The notes beneath the pieces are model-generated. The model was not told the origin of the DNA, ran no database searches, and was given only the letters and a program-made list of their open reading frames with translations. 64,000 nucleotides of DNA. It comes from Paraburkholderia sediminicola (GTDB lineage Bacteria; Pseudomonadota; Gammaproteobacteria; Burkholderiales; Burkholderiaceae). The first letter of the stretch is position 1, and every line of letters begins with the position of its first letter. The translations under genes and the position numbers were made by a program. The DNA is taken from positions 186,001-250,000 of the forward strand of contig NZ_CADIKC010000010.1 in the NCBI RefSeq assembly GCF_902859805.1. The letters run 5' to 3'. This document shows, piece by piece, positions 45,300 through 54,203 of the stretch.

Positions 45300-47570
45300 T
45301 TGAATTCACCGCTTGAAACTTCACCACGCGCCACGGCGGGCGAGGACGCTCCGGCGGCCGGCGCACCGGCCGGCAGCACGCCAACGCCGCGTCCTCCCGC
45401 GTCTGCGCTCTCCGCGTCGTTGAATCCACGCCGCGTCGCCGAGCTGGACGATATCTTCGCTGACAACGGCCTGCTCGCCCGTCAGATCGACGGCTATCGT
45501 TCACGCGCGTCGCAGATCGAGATGTCGCGCGCCGTCGCGGCGGCCATGGAAGCGTCGGGCCGCGCGATGCCCGAGCCCGCGATGTTCGAGGCGCAAAAGC
45601 GTCCGGCGCGGCGTCTGCAGTCGCCAGGCGCGGAGGCGGAAACTGTTGCCCCTGAAAACGACGAATCGAGCGGTCTCGACGGCAGCGAAAACACGCTGAT
45701 CGTGGAAGCGGGCACCGGCACCGGCAAAACCTATGCGTATCTCGTGCCGGCCATGTTGTGGGGCGGCAAGGTGATCGTCTCCACCGGCACCAAGCATTTG
45801 CAGGATCAGCTCTTTCAGCGCGATATTCCGACCGTGCGCGATGCGCTCGCTGTGCCGGTATCGGTGGCGATGCTCAAGGGACGTGCGAACTACCTGTGCC
45901 ATTACTACCTGCAGCGCACAGCGGATAACGGCCGTCTGCCGTCGCGCCAGGAAACCTCGTATCTGCAGGACATCATTCGCTTCGCCAAGATCACACGCAC
46001 CGGCGACAAGGCCGAACTCGCGAGCGTGCCGGAAACGGCGGCAGTGTGGCCGATGGTCACGTCCACGCGTGAGAACTGTCTTGGCCAGGAATGCCCGCAT
46101 TACAAGGAATGCTTCGTGATGCAGGCGCGCCGGGAGGCGCAGCAGGCCGACATCGTGGTGGTGAATCACCATCTGTTTTTCGCCGACATCATGTTGCGCG
46201 ATACCGGCATGGCCGAATTGCTGCCCACGGCAAACACCATCATCTTCGACGAAGCGCATCAACTGCCGGAAACCGCGACGCTGTTTTTCGGCGAGACGCT
46301 TTCCACCACGCAATTTCTCGAACTCGCGCGCGATTCCGTGGCGGAGGGTCTGGGTCATGCGCGTGAATCGGTCGACTGGGTGAAGCTCGGCTCGACGCTC
46401 GAGCGCGCGGCGCGTGACGTGCGGCTCGCTTTCAAGGAAGACACAGTGCGCTTGTCGATCGGTCAGTTGCCCGACGATCATCCGCTATTTCCTGCGCTCG
46501 AAACGCTTGAGACCGAACTCGATGCACTGACGTCCGCATTGGCCGGTCAGGCCGAACGGGCCGAATCGATCGGGGCGTGTCTGCGCCGCGCACGCGAGCT
46601 GCAAGGCGTGCTCGCGGGCTGGACCACGCCGCCCACCGAGACCGAGCGCGCAGCCGCTGACGCCACAGCGGACGATGCCAAGGCCGAACGTACCGATCCG
46701 AACGAAAAGGTGCGCTGGATCGAAGTGTTCGCGCATACGGTGCAGTTGCACGAAACGCCGCTGTCGGTTGCGCCGATCTTCGCGAAGCAGCGCGCCGGTG
46801 TGCCGCGCGCATGGATCTTCACCTCGGCGACATTGTCGGTGCGCGGCGACTTCACGCACTACGCGGCACAGATGGGCCTGAACGCAAAGCGCTCGATGAC
46901 GCTGCCAAGCCCCTTCGACTATCCGACGCAAGGGCTTCTGTACGTGCCGCGTAATTTGCCGCAGCCTTCGTCGCCGATGTTCACCGACGCCGTGTTCGAC
47001 GCGGCATTGCCCGCGATCGAAGCATCGGGCGGCGGCGTATTCATGTTGTGCACAACGTTGCGCGCGGTGGATCGCATCTCGGCCAAATTGCGCGACACCA
47101 TTGAGGCACGCGGCTGGGACTATCCATTGCTCGTGCAGGGTGACGCGAGCCGCACTGAGTTGCTCGATCGCTTCCGCGCTTACGGCAATGCGATTCTCGT
47201 GGGCAGCCAGAGCTTCTGGGAAGGCGTGGACGTGCGGGGCGATGCGCTCTCGCTGGTCGTGATCGACAAGCTGCCGTTTGCGCCGCCTGATGACCCGGTG
47301 CTCTCGGCGCGTCTCGATGCGCTAACGAAGAAGGGACTGAGCCCGTTTGCCGTCCATCAGTTGCCGCAGGCTGTGATTACCCTGAAGCAGGGCGCAGGCC
47401 GTCTGATTCGCGCTGAGACCGATCGCGGCGTGCTGATGATCTGTGATACCCGTCTCGTCGACAAACCGTATGGGCGCCGTATATGGCAGAGCCTGCCGCC
47501 ATTCAAACGCACCCGTGAGATCGAAGTCGTGCGTGAATTCTTCGAAGAAAACGCAAGGCCGGCTGAATAG
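45300..47570 (+). CDS. DinG/YoaA-type ATP-dependent DNA helicase with iron-sulphur cluster
   Basis: Superfamily 2 XPD-like 5'-3' helicase. From TTG 45300 the 756 residues have a Pro/Ala-rich N-terminus, a Q-motif-like RASQIEMSRAVAAAMEA (from residue 70), Walker A EAGTGTGKT (from residue 136), four cluster cysteines (LCHYYLQR; then NC-LGQE-C-PHYKE-C with the DinG spacing 4 and 5), DEAH box IIFDEAHQLPE and the C-terminal helicase part (LVGSQSFWEGVDVRGD, QGAGRLIR). AGGA ten bases upstream supports 45300; TTG 45282 is the alternative. About 45 unconserved residues separate Q motif and Walker A. Confidence 0.92.
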   Translation: MNSPLETSPRATAGEDAPAAGAPAGSTPTPRPPASALSASLNPRRVAELDDIFADNGLLARQIDGYRSRASQIEMSRAVAAAMEASGRAMPEPAMFEAQKRPARRLQSPGAEAETVAPENDESSGLDGSENTLIVEAGTGTGKTYAYLVPAMLWGGKVIVSTGTKHLQDQLFQRDIPTVRDALAVPVSVAMLKGRANYLCHYYLQRTADNGRLPSRQETSYLQDIIRFAKITRTGDKAELASVPETAAVWPMVTSTRENCLGQECPHYKECFVMQARREAQQADIVVVNHHLFFADIMLRDTGMAELLPTANTIIFDEAHQLPETATLFFGETLSTTQFLELARDSVAEGLGHARESVDWVKLGSTLERAARDVRLAFKEDTVRLSIGQLPDDHPLFPALETLETELDALTSALAGQAERAESIGACLRRARELQGVLAGWTTPPTETERAAADATADDAKAERTDPNEKVRWIEVFAHTVQLHETPLSVAPIFAKQRAGVPRAWIFTSATLSVRGDFTHYAAQMGLNAKRSMTLPSPFDYPTQGLLYVPRNLPQPSSPMFTDAVFDAALPAIEASGGGVFMLCTTLRAVDRISAKLRDTIEARGWDYPLLVQGDASRTELLDRFRAYGNAILVGSQSFWEGVDVRGDALSLVVIDKLPFAPPDDPVLSARLDALTKKGLSPFAVHQLPQAVITLKQGAGRLIRAETDRGVLMICDTRLVDKPYGRRIWQSLPPFKRTREIEVVREFFEENARPAE

Positions 47571-47616
47571 CAGATGATTAAGCGAATGCCGTTGTAAAAA
47601 ACGGCGCTTAAATGAC

Positions 47617-47648
47617 AAAACGCCACGGATTTGAATCCGTGGCGTTTT
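47617..47648. terminator. bidirectional terminator after the helicase gene
   Basis: Eleven-base stem CGCCACGGATT/AATCCGTGGCG (47621-47631 with 47634-47644) flanked by AAAA and TTTT. It can end the plus-strand helicase and the minus-strand lipoprotein transcripts. Confidence 0.88.
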
Positions 47649-47654
47649 GCTTTA

Positions 47655-47693
47655 CTGCGCCAGGAAATCGAGGTGATTTCCTGGCGCAGTTTT
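47655..47693 (+). terminator. second stem-loop adjoining the terminator
   Basis: Fifteen-base perfect stem (47655-47669 with 47675-47689), loop GAGGT, then TTTT. Six bases after the first hairpin; on the plus strand it looks like a backup terminator. Confidence 0.8.
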
Positions 47694-47721
47694 CGCCCAG
47701 AGGCGAACCCTATGCGACAGC

Positions 47722-47985
47722 TTACTGGCTTGCGCCCGAAGCCGGAGCAGCAGCCGAAGCAGCAGCGCCTGCGTCCGAAGCAGCGGTCGTAGCCGAAGCA
47801 GCAGCGTCGCTCGCAGCAGCAGCCGCACCCGAAGCAGCAGCAGCCGAATCCGAAGCAGCAGCAGCCGGTGCCGAAGCGGCAGCAGCGTCGCTAGCAGCCG
47901 GTGCAGCGGCTTGATCGTTGCTCTTGTTGCATGCAGCCAGTGCCACAGCTGCCAACAGGGATGCTACGAGGAGGGATTTCTTCAT
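47722..47985 (-). CDS. Ala-rich small lipoprotein
   Basis: An 87-residue protein with signal MKKSLLVASLLAAVALAAC, so Cys19 should be lipidated, followed by NKSNDQ and then almost only Ala, Ser, Asp, Gly, Pro and Thr in loose AASDAAA-type repeats. No catalytic motif. ATG 47985 has AGGA nine bases upstream; the GTG at 47991 would place that site too close. Similar Ala-rich lipoproteins are common in Burkholderiales but have no assigned role that I know of. Convergent with the helicase. Confidence 0.82.
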   Translation of the reverse strand: MKKSLLVASLLAAVALAACNKSNDQAAAPAASDAAAASAPAAAASDSAAAASGAAAAASDAAASATTAASDAGAAASAAAPASGASQ

Positions 47986-48216
47986 GATCACGTCCTTTTA
48001 TGGTTAAAGGTAAGCAACAGCGCAAAATAATACCGGTAATGTGCTCCAACATCGACCTGGGCCGTTGGTGGAGACGCTCTTTTGACGAGCTAGAATCTTC
48101 CCTACGGCTTGGGCGGAAATTATATGCACTTTCGTACTGACAATCCATAAATCCGGGGTCAATACGTTGTCTTTCTCATACAAAATTTCACAGTACGGTA
48201 TAACAGGCGGGCAGAG

Positions 48217-49467
48217 TTACGCAAGCTCGCCCACTTGTATCCAGCCCGCACAATACCACTCGTGAAGCAGTGCTGTCACCGACGAATCGTCTGAGAGTGT
48301 TACAAAGCGTTTCGCACTCAAACACCGGTGGTCAGCGAGGTCAATCAACCACTTTTTGGCCCCATTAAACGGCGTTTCCTCTCCATTTAGGAAGAAAAAA
48401 CGGCGGTTGTACAACAAATTAGTCTTGCGGTCCAGTCGAATGCCAGACTTGGATGCCTGACTGATGAAACGCGCTTCATTGAGGGGTCGTTGCGGCGGAT
48501 CAAACACGACACTCGGCTTCGGTTCGCTGAGGTACGTGCCAAGGAACGACGCAATGTCCTGCTCACTCCACTTAACGCCAGCAAGGATCGAACCAACCCG
48601 TTCGATCAAGGCGGCGGGCAGCTCTGCCGGACGGTCGACGGCGGCTTGCTGCGGGTCGCGATAAAGCGCATCGGGCCGCGCGGCCGCGTCGCCGCGTTCG
48701 GCCAGATGATAGAGGAATTGCGCGGTCAACTCGCCCGCGGACGGGGCGCGAAAACCGATCGAGCAGGTCATGCATTCGCCTTCGGCGACACCGTCGTGCG
48801 CGATATGCGGCGGCAGGTACAGCATGTCACCCGGCTCGAGCAGCCATTCCTCTTCCGCCTCGAAATGCTGTAAAACTTTCAACGGCAAACCCGGTTGGAG
48901 TGTCAGATCTTTCTGCGCACTGATTCGCCACCGGCGCTTGCCTTTTACTTGCAAAAGAAACACATCGTAGGAATCGAAGTGGGGGCCGACGCCGCCGCCA
49001 TCGCTCGCAAACGAAATCATCAGATCGTCCAGACGCGCGTCCGGCACGAAGCGAAAACGGTCGAGCAAGGCGCGCGCGCGATCGTCGTAAAGGTCCACGC
49101 CTTGAACGAGCAAGGTCCAGGCGCGCTGCTTGAGCGACGGCAGTTCATCCGGCGCGAACGGGCCGTGCTCCAGCTGCCATTTGTTGCGAAAGTGCGTGAT
49201 CAGACGTGCTTCGACTTCGTCCTGATCGGCCAGCTCGAAAAACTCCTCGCGCGACAGCGGCGCCTCTACGTTCGGGATCGCCTGGCGGATCAGCAGCGGC
49301 TTCTTCTGCCAGTACCGGCGCATGAATTGCGACGGTGTCAGGTTGCCGAGCAAGGGTGTGGGCGTGTCGGGCGAGGGCGGGAGAATAGGGCGAGCCGGCT
49401 TTGAAGCCGGTGAAGAATTCCGTGCCGAAGCTGCATCGGCCGGGTGGTCAGTGGGCCGCTTGGGCAT
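48217..49467 (-). CDS. cupin-type ribosomal protein L16 arginine hydroxylase (RoxA/YcfD-like)
   Basis: JmjC-type Fe(II)/2-oxoglutarate oxygenase. E. coli YcfD hydroxylates an arginine of ribosomal protein L16. The 416 residues carry the metal triad H163-X-D165 (VGPHFDSYD) and His224 (PPHIAHDGVA), followed by a C-terminal winged-helix-like region. From ATG 49467 the first 30 residues are a Pro/Ser-rich extension. It diverges from slyD, 32 bases apart. The long GC-rich N-tail is the only oddity. Confidence 0.9.
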   Translation of the reverse strand: MPKRPTDHPADAASARNSSPASKPARPILPPSPDTPTPLLGNLTPSQFMRRYWQKKPLLIRQAIPNVEAPLSREEFFELADQDEVEARLITHFRNKWQLEHGPFAPDELPSLKQRAWTLLVQGVDLYDDRARALLDRFRFVPDARLDDLMISFASDGGGVGPHFDSYDVFLLQVKGKRRWRISAQKDLTLQPGLPLKVLQHFEAEEEWLLEPGDMLYLPPHIAHDGVAEGECMTCSIGFRAPSAGELTAQFLYHLAERGDAAARPDALYRDPQQAAVDRPAELPAALIERVGSILAGVKWSEQDIASFLGTYLSEPKPSVVFDPPQRPLNEARFISQASKSGIRLDRKTNLLYNRRFFFLNGEETPFNGAKKWLIDLADHRCLSAKRFVTLSDDSSVTALLHEWYCAGWIQVGELA

Positions 49468-49469
49468 CG

Positions 49470-49475
49470 TATAAT
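49470..49475 (+). promoter_or_regulatory. -10 element of the slyD promoter
   Basis: TATAAT 24 bases before slyD, lying two bases from the start codon of the divergent hydroxylase gene; GGAG follows at about 49490. Confidence 0.6.
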
Positions 49476-49499
49476 GTGAGTTGTATTCTGGAGAATCGA

Positions 49500-50042
49500 A
49501 TGAAAATCGCAAAGAACACCGTCGTGTCGGTCGCTTACAAGCTGTCGGATGCGCAGGGCAATCTGATTGAAGAAAGCGACGAGCCGATGGTCTATCTGCA
49601 CGGCGGCTATGATGGCACGTTCCCCAAGATCGAGGAAGAGCTCGACGGCCACGAGGCCGGCTTCGAGACTCAGATCCAGCTCGAGCCGCAAGACGCGTTC
49701 GGCGAGTACGACCCCGATCTCGTGAAGATCGAGCCGCGCGATCGTTTCCCGGAACCGCTCGAAGTCGGCATGCAATTCGAAGGCACGCCGGAAGAAGGCG
49801 ATGAGGATCTCGATTCGCTCGTCTACGTGGTGACCGACGTGGCGGAAGACAAAGTCGTGCTCGACGGCAACCATCCGCTCGCCGGCATGGCGCTGCGTTT
49901 CGCGCTGACCGTGAAAGACGTGCGTCCGGCTACGGAAGACGAAATCCAGCACGAACATGCGCATGGCGCCGACGGCCTTGAAGTCCTCGATGACGATGAC
50001 GACGAAGCCGAAGACGACAAGTCAGGGCCCACGTTGCACTGA
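49500..50042 (+). CDS. slyD: FKBP-type peptidyl-prolyl isomerase SlyD
   Basis: Cytoplasmic prolyl isomerase and chaperone with an inserted IF domain. The 180 residues show LSDAQGNLIEES, the FKBP core and the insert-in-flap region (EPQDAFGEYDPDLV), then an acidic tail (DDDDDEAEDD). The His/Cys-rich nickel-binding tail of E. coli SlyD is absent. ATG 49500 has TCTGGAG upstream and TATAAT at 49470. Its last 21 bases overlap the end of the convergent exported protein gene. Confidence 0.95.
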   Translation: MKIAKNTVVSVAYKLSDAQGNLIEESDEPMVYLHGGYDGTFPKIEEELDGHEAGFETQIQLEPQDAFGEYDPDLVKIEPRDRFPEPLEVGMQFEGTPEEGDEDLDSLVYVVTDVAEDKVVLDGNHPLAGMALRFALTVKDVRPATEDEIQHEHAHGADGLEVLDDDDDEAEDDKSGPTLH

Positions 50043-51386
50043 GCTTGCGGGCGTGCCGGGCGCGCCTGCAGGCGCACTCGGCGTGTGCGGCAAAACGCTC
50101 GAGGCGGGCGGGCCGGACATGGCGGGCCCATACTCGCCGTTGCCGTCGTCCGTCGATCTGTGTTGCTGTTGATCGGGTTGTTGCTGCCCGGGTGTCTGCA
50201 ACAACGGCGGCAACTCGGAAGCGGGGCCTAAGGCCGGCACGGCCGGCATCGAAGCGGCCGGCTCTTCGCGCTGCGGCGCCGGCGCCGCTGTCGGCATTGG
50301 CATTTGCTTCGGCACGTCGCGCACACTCACGCGGAACGGCGGTTTCTTGCCGAGATCCGCTTCAATCTGAATCCACTGGTTAAGACGATCATGCGGCGCA
50401 AGCGCGACACGCGTGAGGTTCGTCACCAGCATCCCCTTGTCATTGCGTAGCGGCTGATCGATCACGAAGCCGGCGCTCGCGCGTTCGTCGTCGCAATGAA
50501 TCACCAGCACCGGTCCGCGAAAAATCTGCGCGAGTTTGACGAGGCTGCGTTTGAATTCCAGAAAGCCGTCGCGGCGCGTGTTCCGCGCAAAGCGCAGCCA
50601 CGCGAAACGGTCGGGCCGTTCGTAGCGCTCCGGATCGGGGTCGCCCTGAATGAACACGACAATTGCACGTGCATCGCGGCGTTTCGCGTATTCGCCTGCA
50701 TGTTCGAGCCAGAACGCATTGGCGATCACGCGATCTTCGAACTCGCCATTGCGGCCGCCCGCGGTCAGATAGTGATTGTTCGGGCTCGGCGCGTTCAAAC
50801 CGACAAACACGGTATCGCCGACTTGCCAGCGCACGTTCTCCCGGAACGGACGAAAGCGCGACACTTCACTCTCGCGCGTCAAGGCGATCGGGTTCTGACC
50901 CATCGACGTGGAGTCGGTGAAGAGGGTCTGGCGCAGTTGATCGAGTCGCTCAACCGGGTCGAAGCCGCCGGCCTCAGCCGTGCCGCAATCGGCCCAGTCG
51001 TGCTGGCCCGGAATGAAGAAGAGGGCAGGCCGCGACGTTTCGAGCAGCGCGTGGCGGCGTTCGTATAGCGCGTCGCGGCAGGCTTCTTTCGCGCCCTTCA
51101 GATTGCCGTCGTAGACGACGAACGATACGTCGCGGTCGCGGCCGATTGCGTCGATCAGACGTTGCGTGGGCGCTTCGTCGGCGGGGCTTTGCATCGTGCT
51201 GGCAACGACCGCGAACGCGAAGCGCGGCGCTTCGGCATGCGCGAGCGGGGCACTCACCACGAGCACCACAAACGAGGCTAGCGACGCAAGCGACACCAGT
51301 CCACCCGTGAGCGTGAGGGCGTTGTTCAGCGCCGGGCAAATTTTGCACGGGCGCTGCGAGGGCCTGTGTGCGTCAATGATCTGCAT
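50022..51386 (-). CDS. exported calcineurin-like phosphoesterase-related protein
   Basis: A 454-residue protein with a long N-terminal segment, a hydrophobic stretch near residues 28-46 and a likely signal-peptidase site APLAHA-EAP. The body resembles metallophosphoesterases: FVVYDGNLKGAKEAC, and FFIPGQHDWADC at residues 124-134, where relatives have G-N-H-D or GDN-D-W-TDC. Gln128 replaces the usual Asn metal-bridge neighbour. Cys103 and Cys134 could form a disulphide. The last 100 residues are Pro/Gln/Ala-rich. ATG 51386 overlaps the mutS end by 14 bases; the stop overlaps slyD by 21. Function unproven. Confidence 0.78.
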   Translation of the reverse strand: MQIIDAHRPSQRPCKICPALNNALTLTGGLVSLASLASFVVLVVSAPLAHAEAPRFAFAVVASTMQSPADEAPTQRLIDAIGRDRDVSFVVYDGNLKGAKEACRDALYERRHALLETSRPALFFIPGQHDWADCGTAEAGGFDPVERLDQLRQTLFTDSTSMGQNPIALTRESEVSRFRPFRENVRWQVGDTVFVGLNAPSPNNHYLTAGGRNGEFEDRVIANAFWLEHAGEYAKRRDARAIVVFIQGDPDPERYERPDRFAWLRFARNTRRDGFLEFKRSLVKLAQIFRGPVLVIHCDDERASAGFVIDQPLRNDKGMLVTNLTRVALAPHDRLNQWIQIEADLGKKPPFRVSVRDVPKQMPMPTAAPAPQREEPAASMPAVPALGPASELPPLLQTPGQQQPDQQQHRSTDDGNGEYGPAMSGPPASSVLPHTPSAPAGAPGTPASSVQRGP

Positions 51387-54057
51387 CCGGCGCGGCGGCC
51401 AGCTCGTGCAGTTCGTATAGCAGATCGAGCGCTTCGCGCGGCCGCAGATCGTTCGGATCGATTGCGCGCAGACGCTCGACGAGCGCCTGCATGGCCGGCG
51501 AAACCGCTGCTGCTTGTTTGTCACCGGGTTCGTCGTCGGCGTCTTCGAGCAGCATGGGCATGGGCGCGGCGAACAGATCGAGTTGCGGTGCGGGTTGCGC
51601 CGCCGATTGCTGTTCAAGATGCGCAAGATGCTTGCGGGCCGCGCGAATCACTGCGTTCGGCACACCGGCCAGTTGCGCGACCTGCAAACCATAGCTCTGA
51701 TTCGCCGGCCCTTCGCTGACCGCATGCAGGAACACGATGCCGTGCCCATGCTCGACTGCCGACAGGTGCACATTGGCCGCGTGCGGAAACTCGGCGGGCA
51801 GCTGGGTCAATTCGAAGTAGTGGGTGGCGAACAGCGTGTGACAGCCGTTGTGCGAGAGCAGGTGCCGCGCGATGGCCCACGCCAGCGCGAGGCCGTCGAA
51901 CGTCGACGTGCCGCGCCCGATCTCGTCCATCAGCACGAGACTTTGCGGGGTTGCGTCGTTCAGGATCGCCGCGGCTTCGGTCATCTCCACCATGAAGGTC
52001 GAGCGGCCGCCAGCCAGATCGTCCGCTGCGCCGATTCGCGTGAAGATGCGATCAATCGGACCGAATGCCGCGCGTCGTGCGGGCACATAGCTGCCGACGT
52101 AGGCCAGCAATGCGATCAGCGCGGTTTGCCGCATGAAGGTCGATTTACCGCCCATGTTCGGGCCGGTGATCAGCAGCAGCTTGCGCTCGGGTGTGAGCGT
52201 GCAGTCGTTAGCGATGAACTGCTCGACCTGCGCCTCGACGACCGGATGCCGGCCCTGCTCGATTTCGATGCCGGTATCCGGCGAAAACGTCGGCGCGACC
52301 CAATCGAGTGCGCGAGCGCGTTCGGCGAAGGCCGCGAGCAGATCGAGTTCGGCGAGCGCCGCGGCGACCCGCTGGCAGTCCGGGATAAAAGGCAGCAGTG
52401 CTTGCAGCAATGCGTCGTAAAGCGAGCGTTCGCGGGCCAGTGCGCGTTCCTGCGCGGACAGCGCCTTGTCTTCGAACGTCTTCAGCTCCGGCGTGATGTA
52501 ACGCTCGGCGTTTTTCAGCGTCTGACGGCGGCGGTAATCGTCCGGCACCTTGTCAGTCTGGCCACGCGTGACTTCGATATAGAAGCCATGCACCTTGTTG
52601 TACTCGACTCGCAGGTTGCCGATACCGGTGCGCGCCCGTTCGCGTGTTTCGAGGTCGATCAGGAACTGCCCGCAGTTCTCCGAAATATCGCGCAACTCGT
52701 CGAGTTCCGCATCGTAGCCCCGTGCGATTACGCCGCCGTCGCGCACCATCGCGGCGGGCTCCTGCGCGATGGCGCGCTTGAGCAGTTCGACGCAGGCTTG
52801 CGGCGGTTCGAGCGACGCATCGATACGCGCCAGCGAATCCGCATTCGACGAAACGGCCGCGAGTTGCGTGCGCAACTCGGGCAAGGCGATGAACGTATCG
52901 CGTAGGCTAGACAGATCGCGGGGCCGAGCCGACAGCAGCGCGAGACGTCCGGTAATCCGCTCGATGTCGGAGACTTGCCGCAACGCGCCGCGCAGCGTGT
53001 CGACGCCCGCGCCCATCGGCGCGTCGAGCAATGCGCCGATGGCCTGCTGACGTGCTTGCGCCACAGCGGCTTCGCGCGGCGGATGGTGCAGCCAGTGACG
53101 CAACAGACGGCTGCCCATGGTCGTGCAGCAGGTGTCGAGCAGCGAACACAGCGTGGGCGATTCGGTGCCGCGCAGCGTTTCGGTAAGTTCAAGATTGCGG
53201 CGCGTGGCGGGGTCGAGCCCGATATATTCGGACTCGTATTCGACCTTCAGGCTGCGCACGTGACGCAATTGCTGGCCTTGCGTGGCCGCCGCATACAGCA
53301 GCAGCGCGCCGGCCGCGCCGCATGCCGCCGTTAGCGAGTGCGCACCGAAGCCGTCGAGGCCGGCCACTTCCAGTTGATCGCACAAACGTTGCGTGCCCGA
53401 GGCAATATCGAAGTGCCACACCGGCACGCGGGTGAGGGCGCCGGCGTTGACCGGCGGCGTCCAGCTCGCGGAGTCGGCGGGCGCATCGGCCACCAGAATT
53501 TCCGCGGGACGAATCCGTTCGAGCGCGGCGGCCACCTGGTCGGGCGCCACTTCGGCGAGACGCAACGCGCCGCTCGCCAGATTCAACCACGCGAGCCCGA
53601 CACTCGTTGCGACGCCGCGGCGGTTATGCGCGACGCACAGCGCCATCAGGTAGACGTCGCTCTTATCGGACAGCAGGGCCGCGTCCGTCAACGTGCCCGG
53701 CGTGACCACGCGCATCACTTTGCGCTCGACAGGTCCTTTCGACGTAGCCGGGTCGCCGATCTGTTCGCAAATCGCGACGGATTCGCCGAGCTTTACCAGC
53801 TTGGCCAGATACTGTTCGACCGCGTGATGCGGCACGCCCGCCATTTTGATCGGATTGCCCGCTGACGCGCCGCGCTGCGTCAGTGTTAAATCGAGCAGAC
53901 GCGCGGCCTTTTCCGCGTCTTCGAAAAAGAGCTCGTAGAAGTCGCCCATCCGGTAGAACACCAGCGTGCCCGGATGATCCGCCTTGATGCGCAGATACTG
54001 CTGCATCATCGGCGTGTGTTGTGCGACGTCATTGGCCGCTGCGGTTTGAATGCCCAT
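51373..54057 (-). CDS. mutS: DNA mismatch repair protein MutS
   Basis: Recognises mismatches and starts repair with MutL. The 894 residues have the mismatch-contact Phe-Tyr-Arg in GTLVFYRMGDFYELF, connector, lever and clamp parts, and the ABC-type ATPase with Walker A ITGPNMGGKST, VLMDEIGRGTSTFD (Walker B region) and a C-terminal helix-turn-helix. It is around 40 residues longer than E. coli MutS. The downstream gene starts inside its last codons, so the two should be one transcript. ATG 54057 fits; no promoter is evident. Confidence 0.97.
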   Translation of the reverse strand: MGIQTAAANDVAQHTPMMQQYLRIKADHPGTLVFYRMGDFYELFFEDAEKAARLLDLTLTQRGASAGNPIKMAGVPHHAVEQYLAKLVKLGESVAICEQIGDPATSKGPVERKVMRVVTPGTLTDAALLSDKSDVYLMALCVAHNRRGVATSVGLAWLNLASGALRLAEVAPDQVAAALERIRPAEILVADAPADSASWTPPVNAGALTRVPVWHFDIASGTQRLCDQLEVAGLDGFGAHSLTAACGAAGALLLYAAATQGQQLRHVRSLKVEYESEYIGLDPATRRNLELTETLRGTESPTLCSLLDTCCTTMGSRLLRHWLHHPPREAAVAQARQQAIGALLDAPMGAGVDTLRGALRQVSDIERITGRLALLSARPRDLSSLRDTFIALPELRTQLAAVSSNADSLARIDASLEPPQACVELLKRAIAQEPAAMVRDGGVIARGYDAELDELRDISENCGQFLIDLETRERARTGIGNLRVEYNKVHGFYIEVTRGQTDKVPDDYRRRQTLKNAERYITPELKTFEDKALSAQERALARERSLYDALLQALLPFIPDCQRVAAALAELDLLAAFAERARALDWVAPTFSPDTGIEIEQGRHPVVEAQVEQFIANDCTLTPERKLLLITGPNMGGKSTFMRQTALIALLAYVGSYVPARRAAFGPIDRIFTRIGAADDLAGGRSTFMVEMTEAAAILNDATPQSLVLMDEIGRGTSTFDGLALAWAIARHLLSHNGCHTLFATHYFELTQLPAEFPHAANVHLSAVEHGHGIVFLHAVSEGPANQSYGLQVAQLAGVPNAVIRAARKHLAHLEQQSAAQPAPQLDLFAAPMPMLLEDADDEPGDKQAAAVSPAMQALVERLRAIDPNDLRPREALDLLYELHELAAAPDADH

Positions 54058-54203
54058 CCGTGGTGTCTTTTGCGTTAGCTGTTCAGGGCGTGAGTTTAAC
54101 CCGCCAGCGGGGCGAGCGGACCCTGGCCGGACGGCCAGGCGTTACGCAATTTATCTGTAGCAAGACAGATTCTCGCGCCAGCCGGGCGATTCTCGCCATG
54201 CCA

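Noticed and set aside
54099..54139. Two short GC hairpins between mutS and lplT as a terminator
   Set aside because: No T run follows on either strand; they may be incidental in GC-rich DNA.
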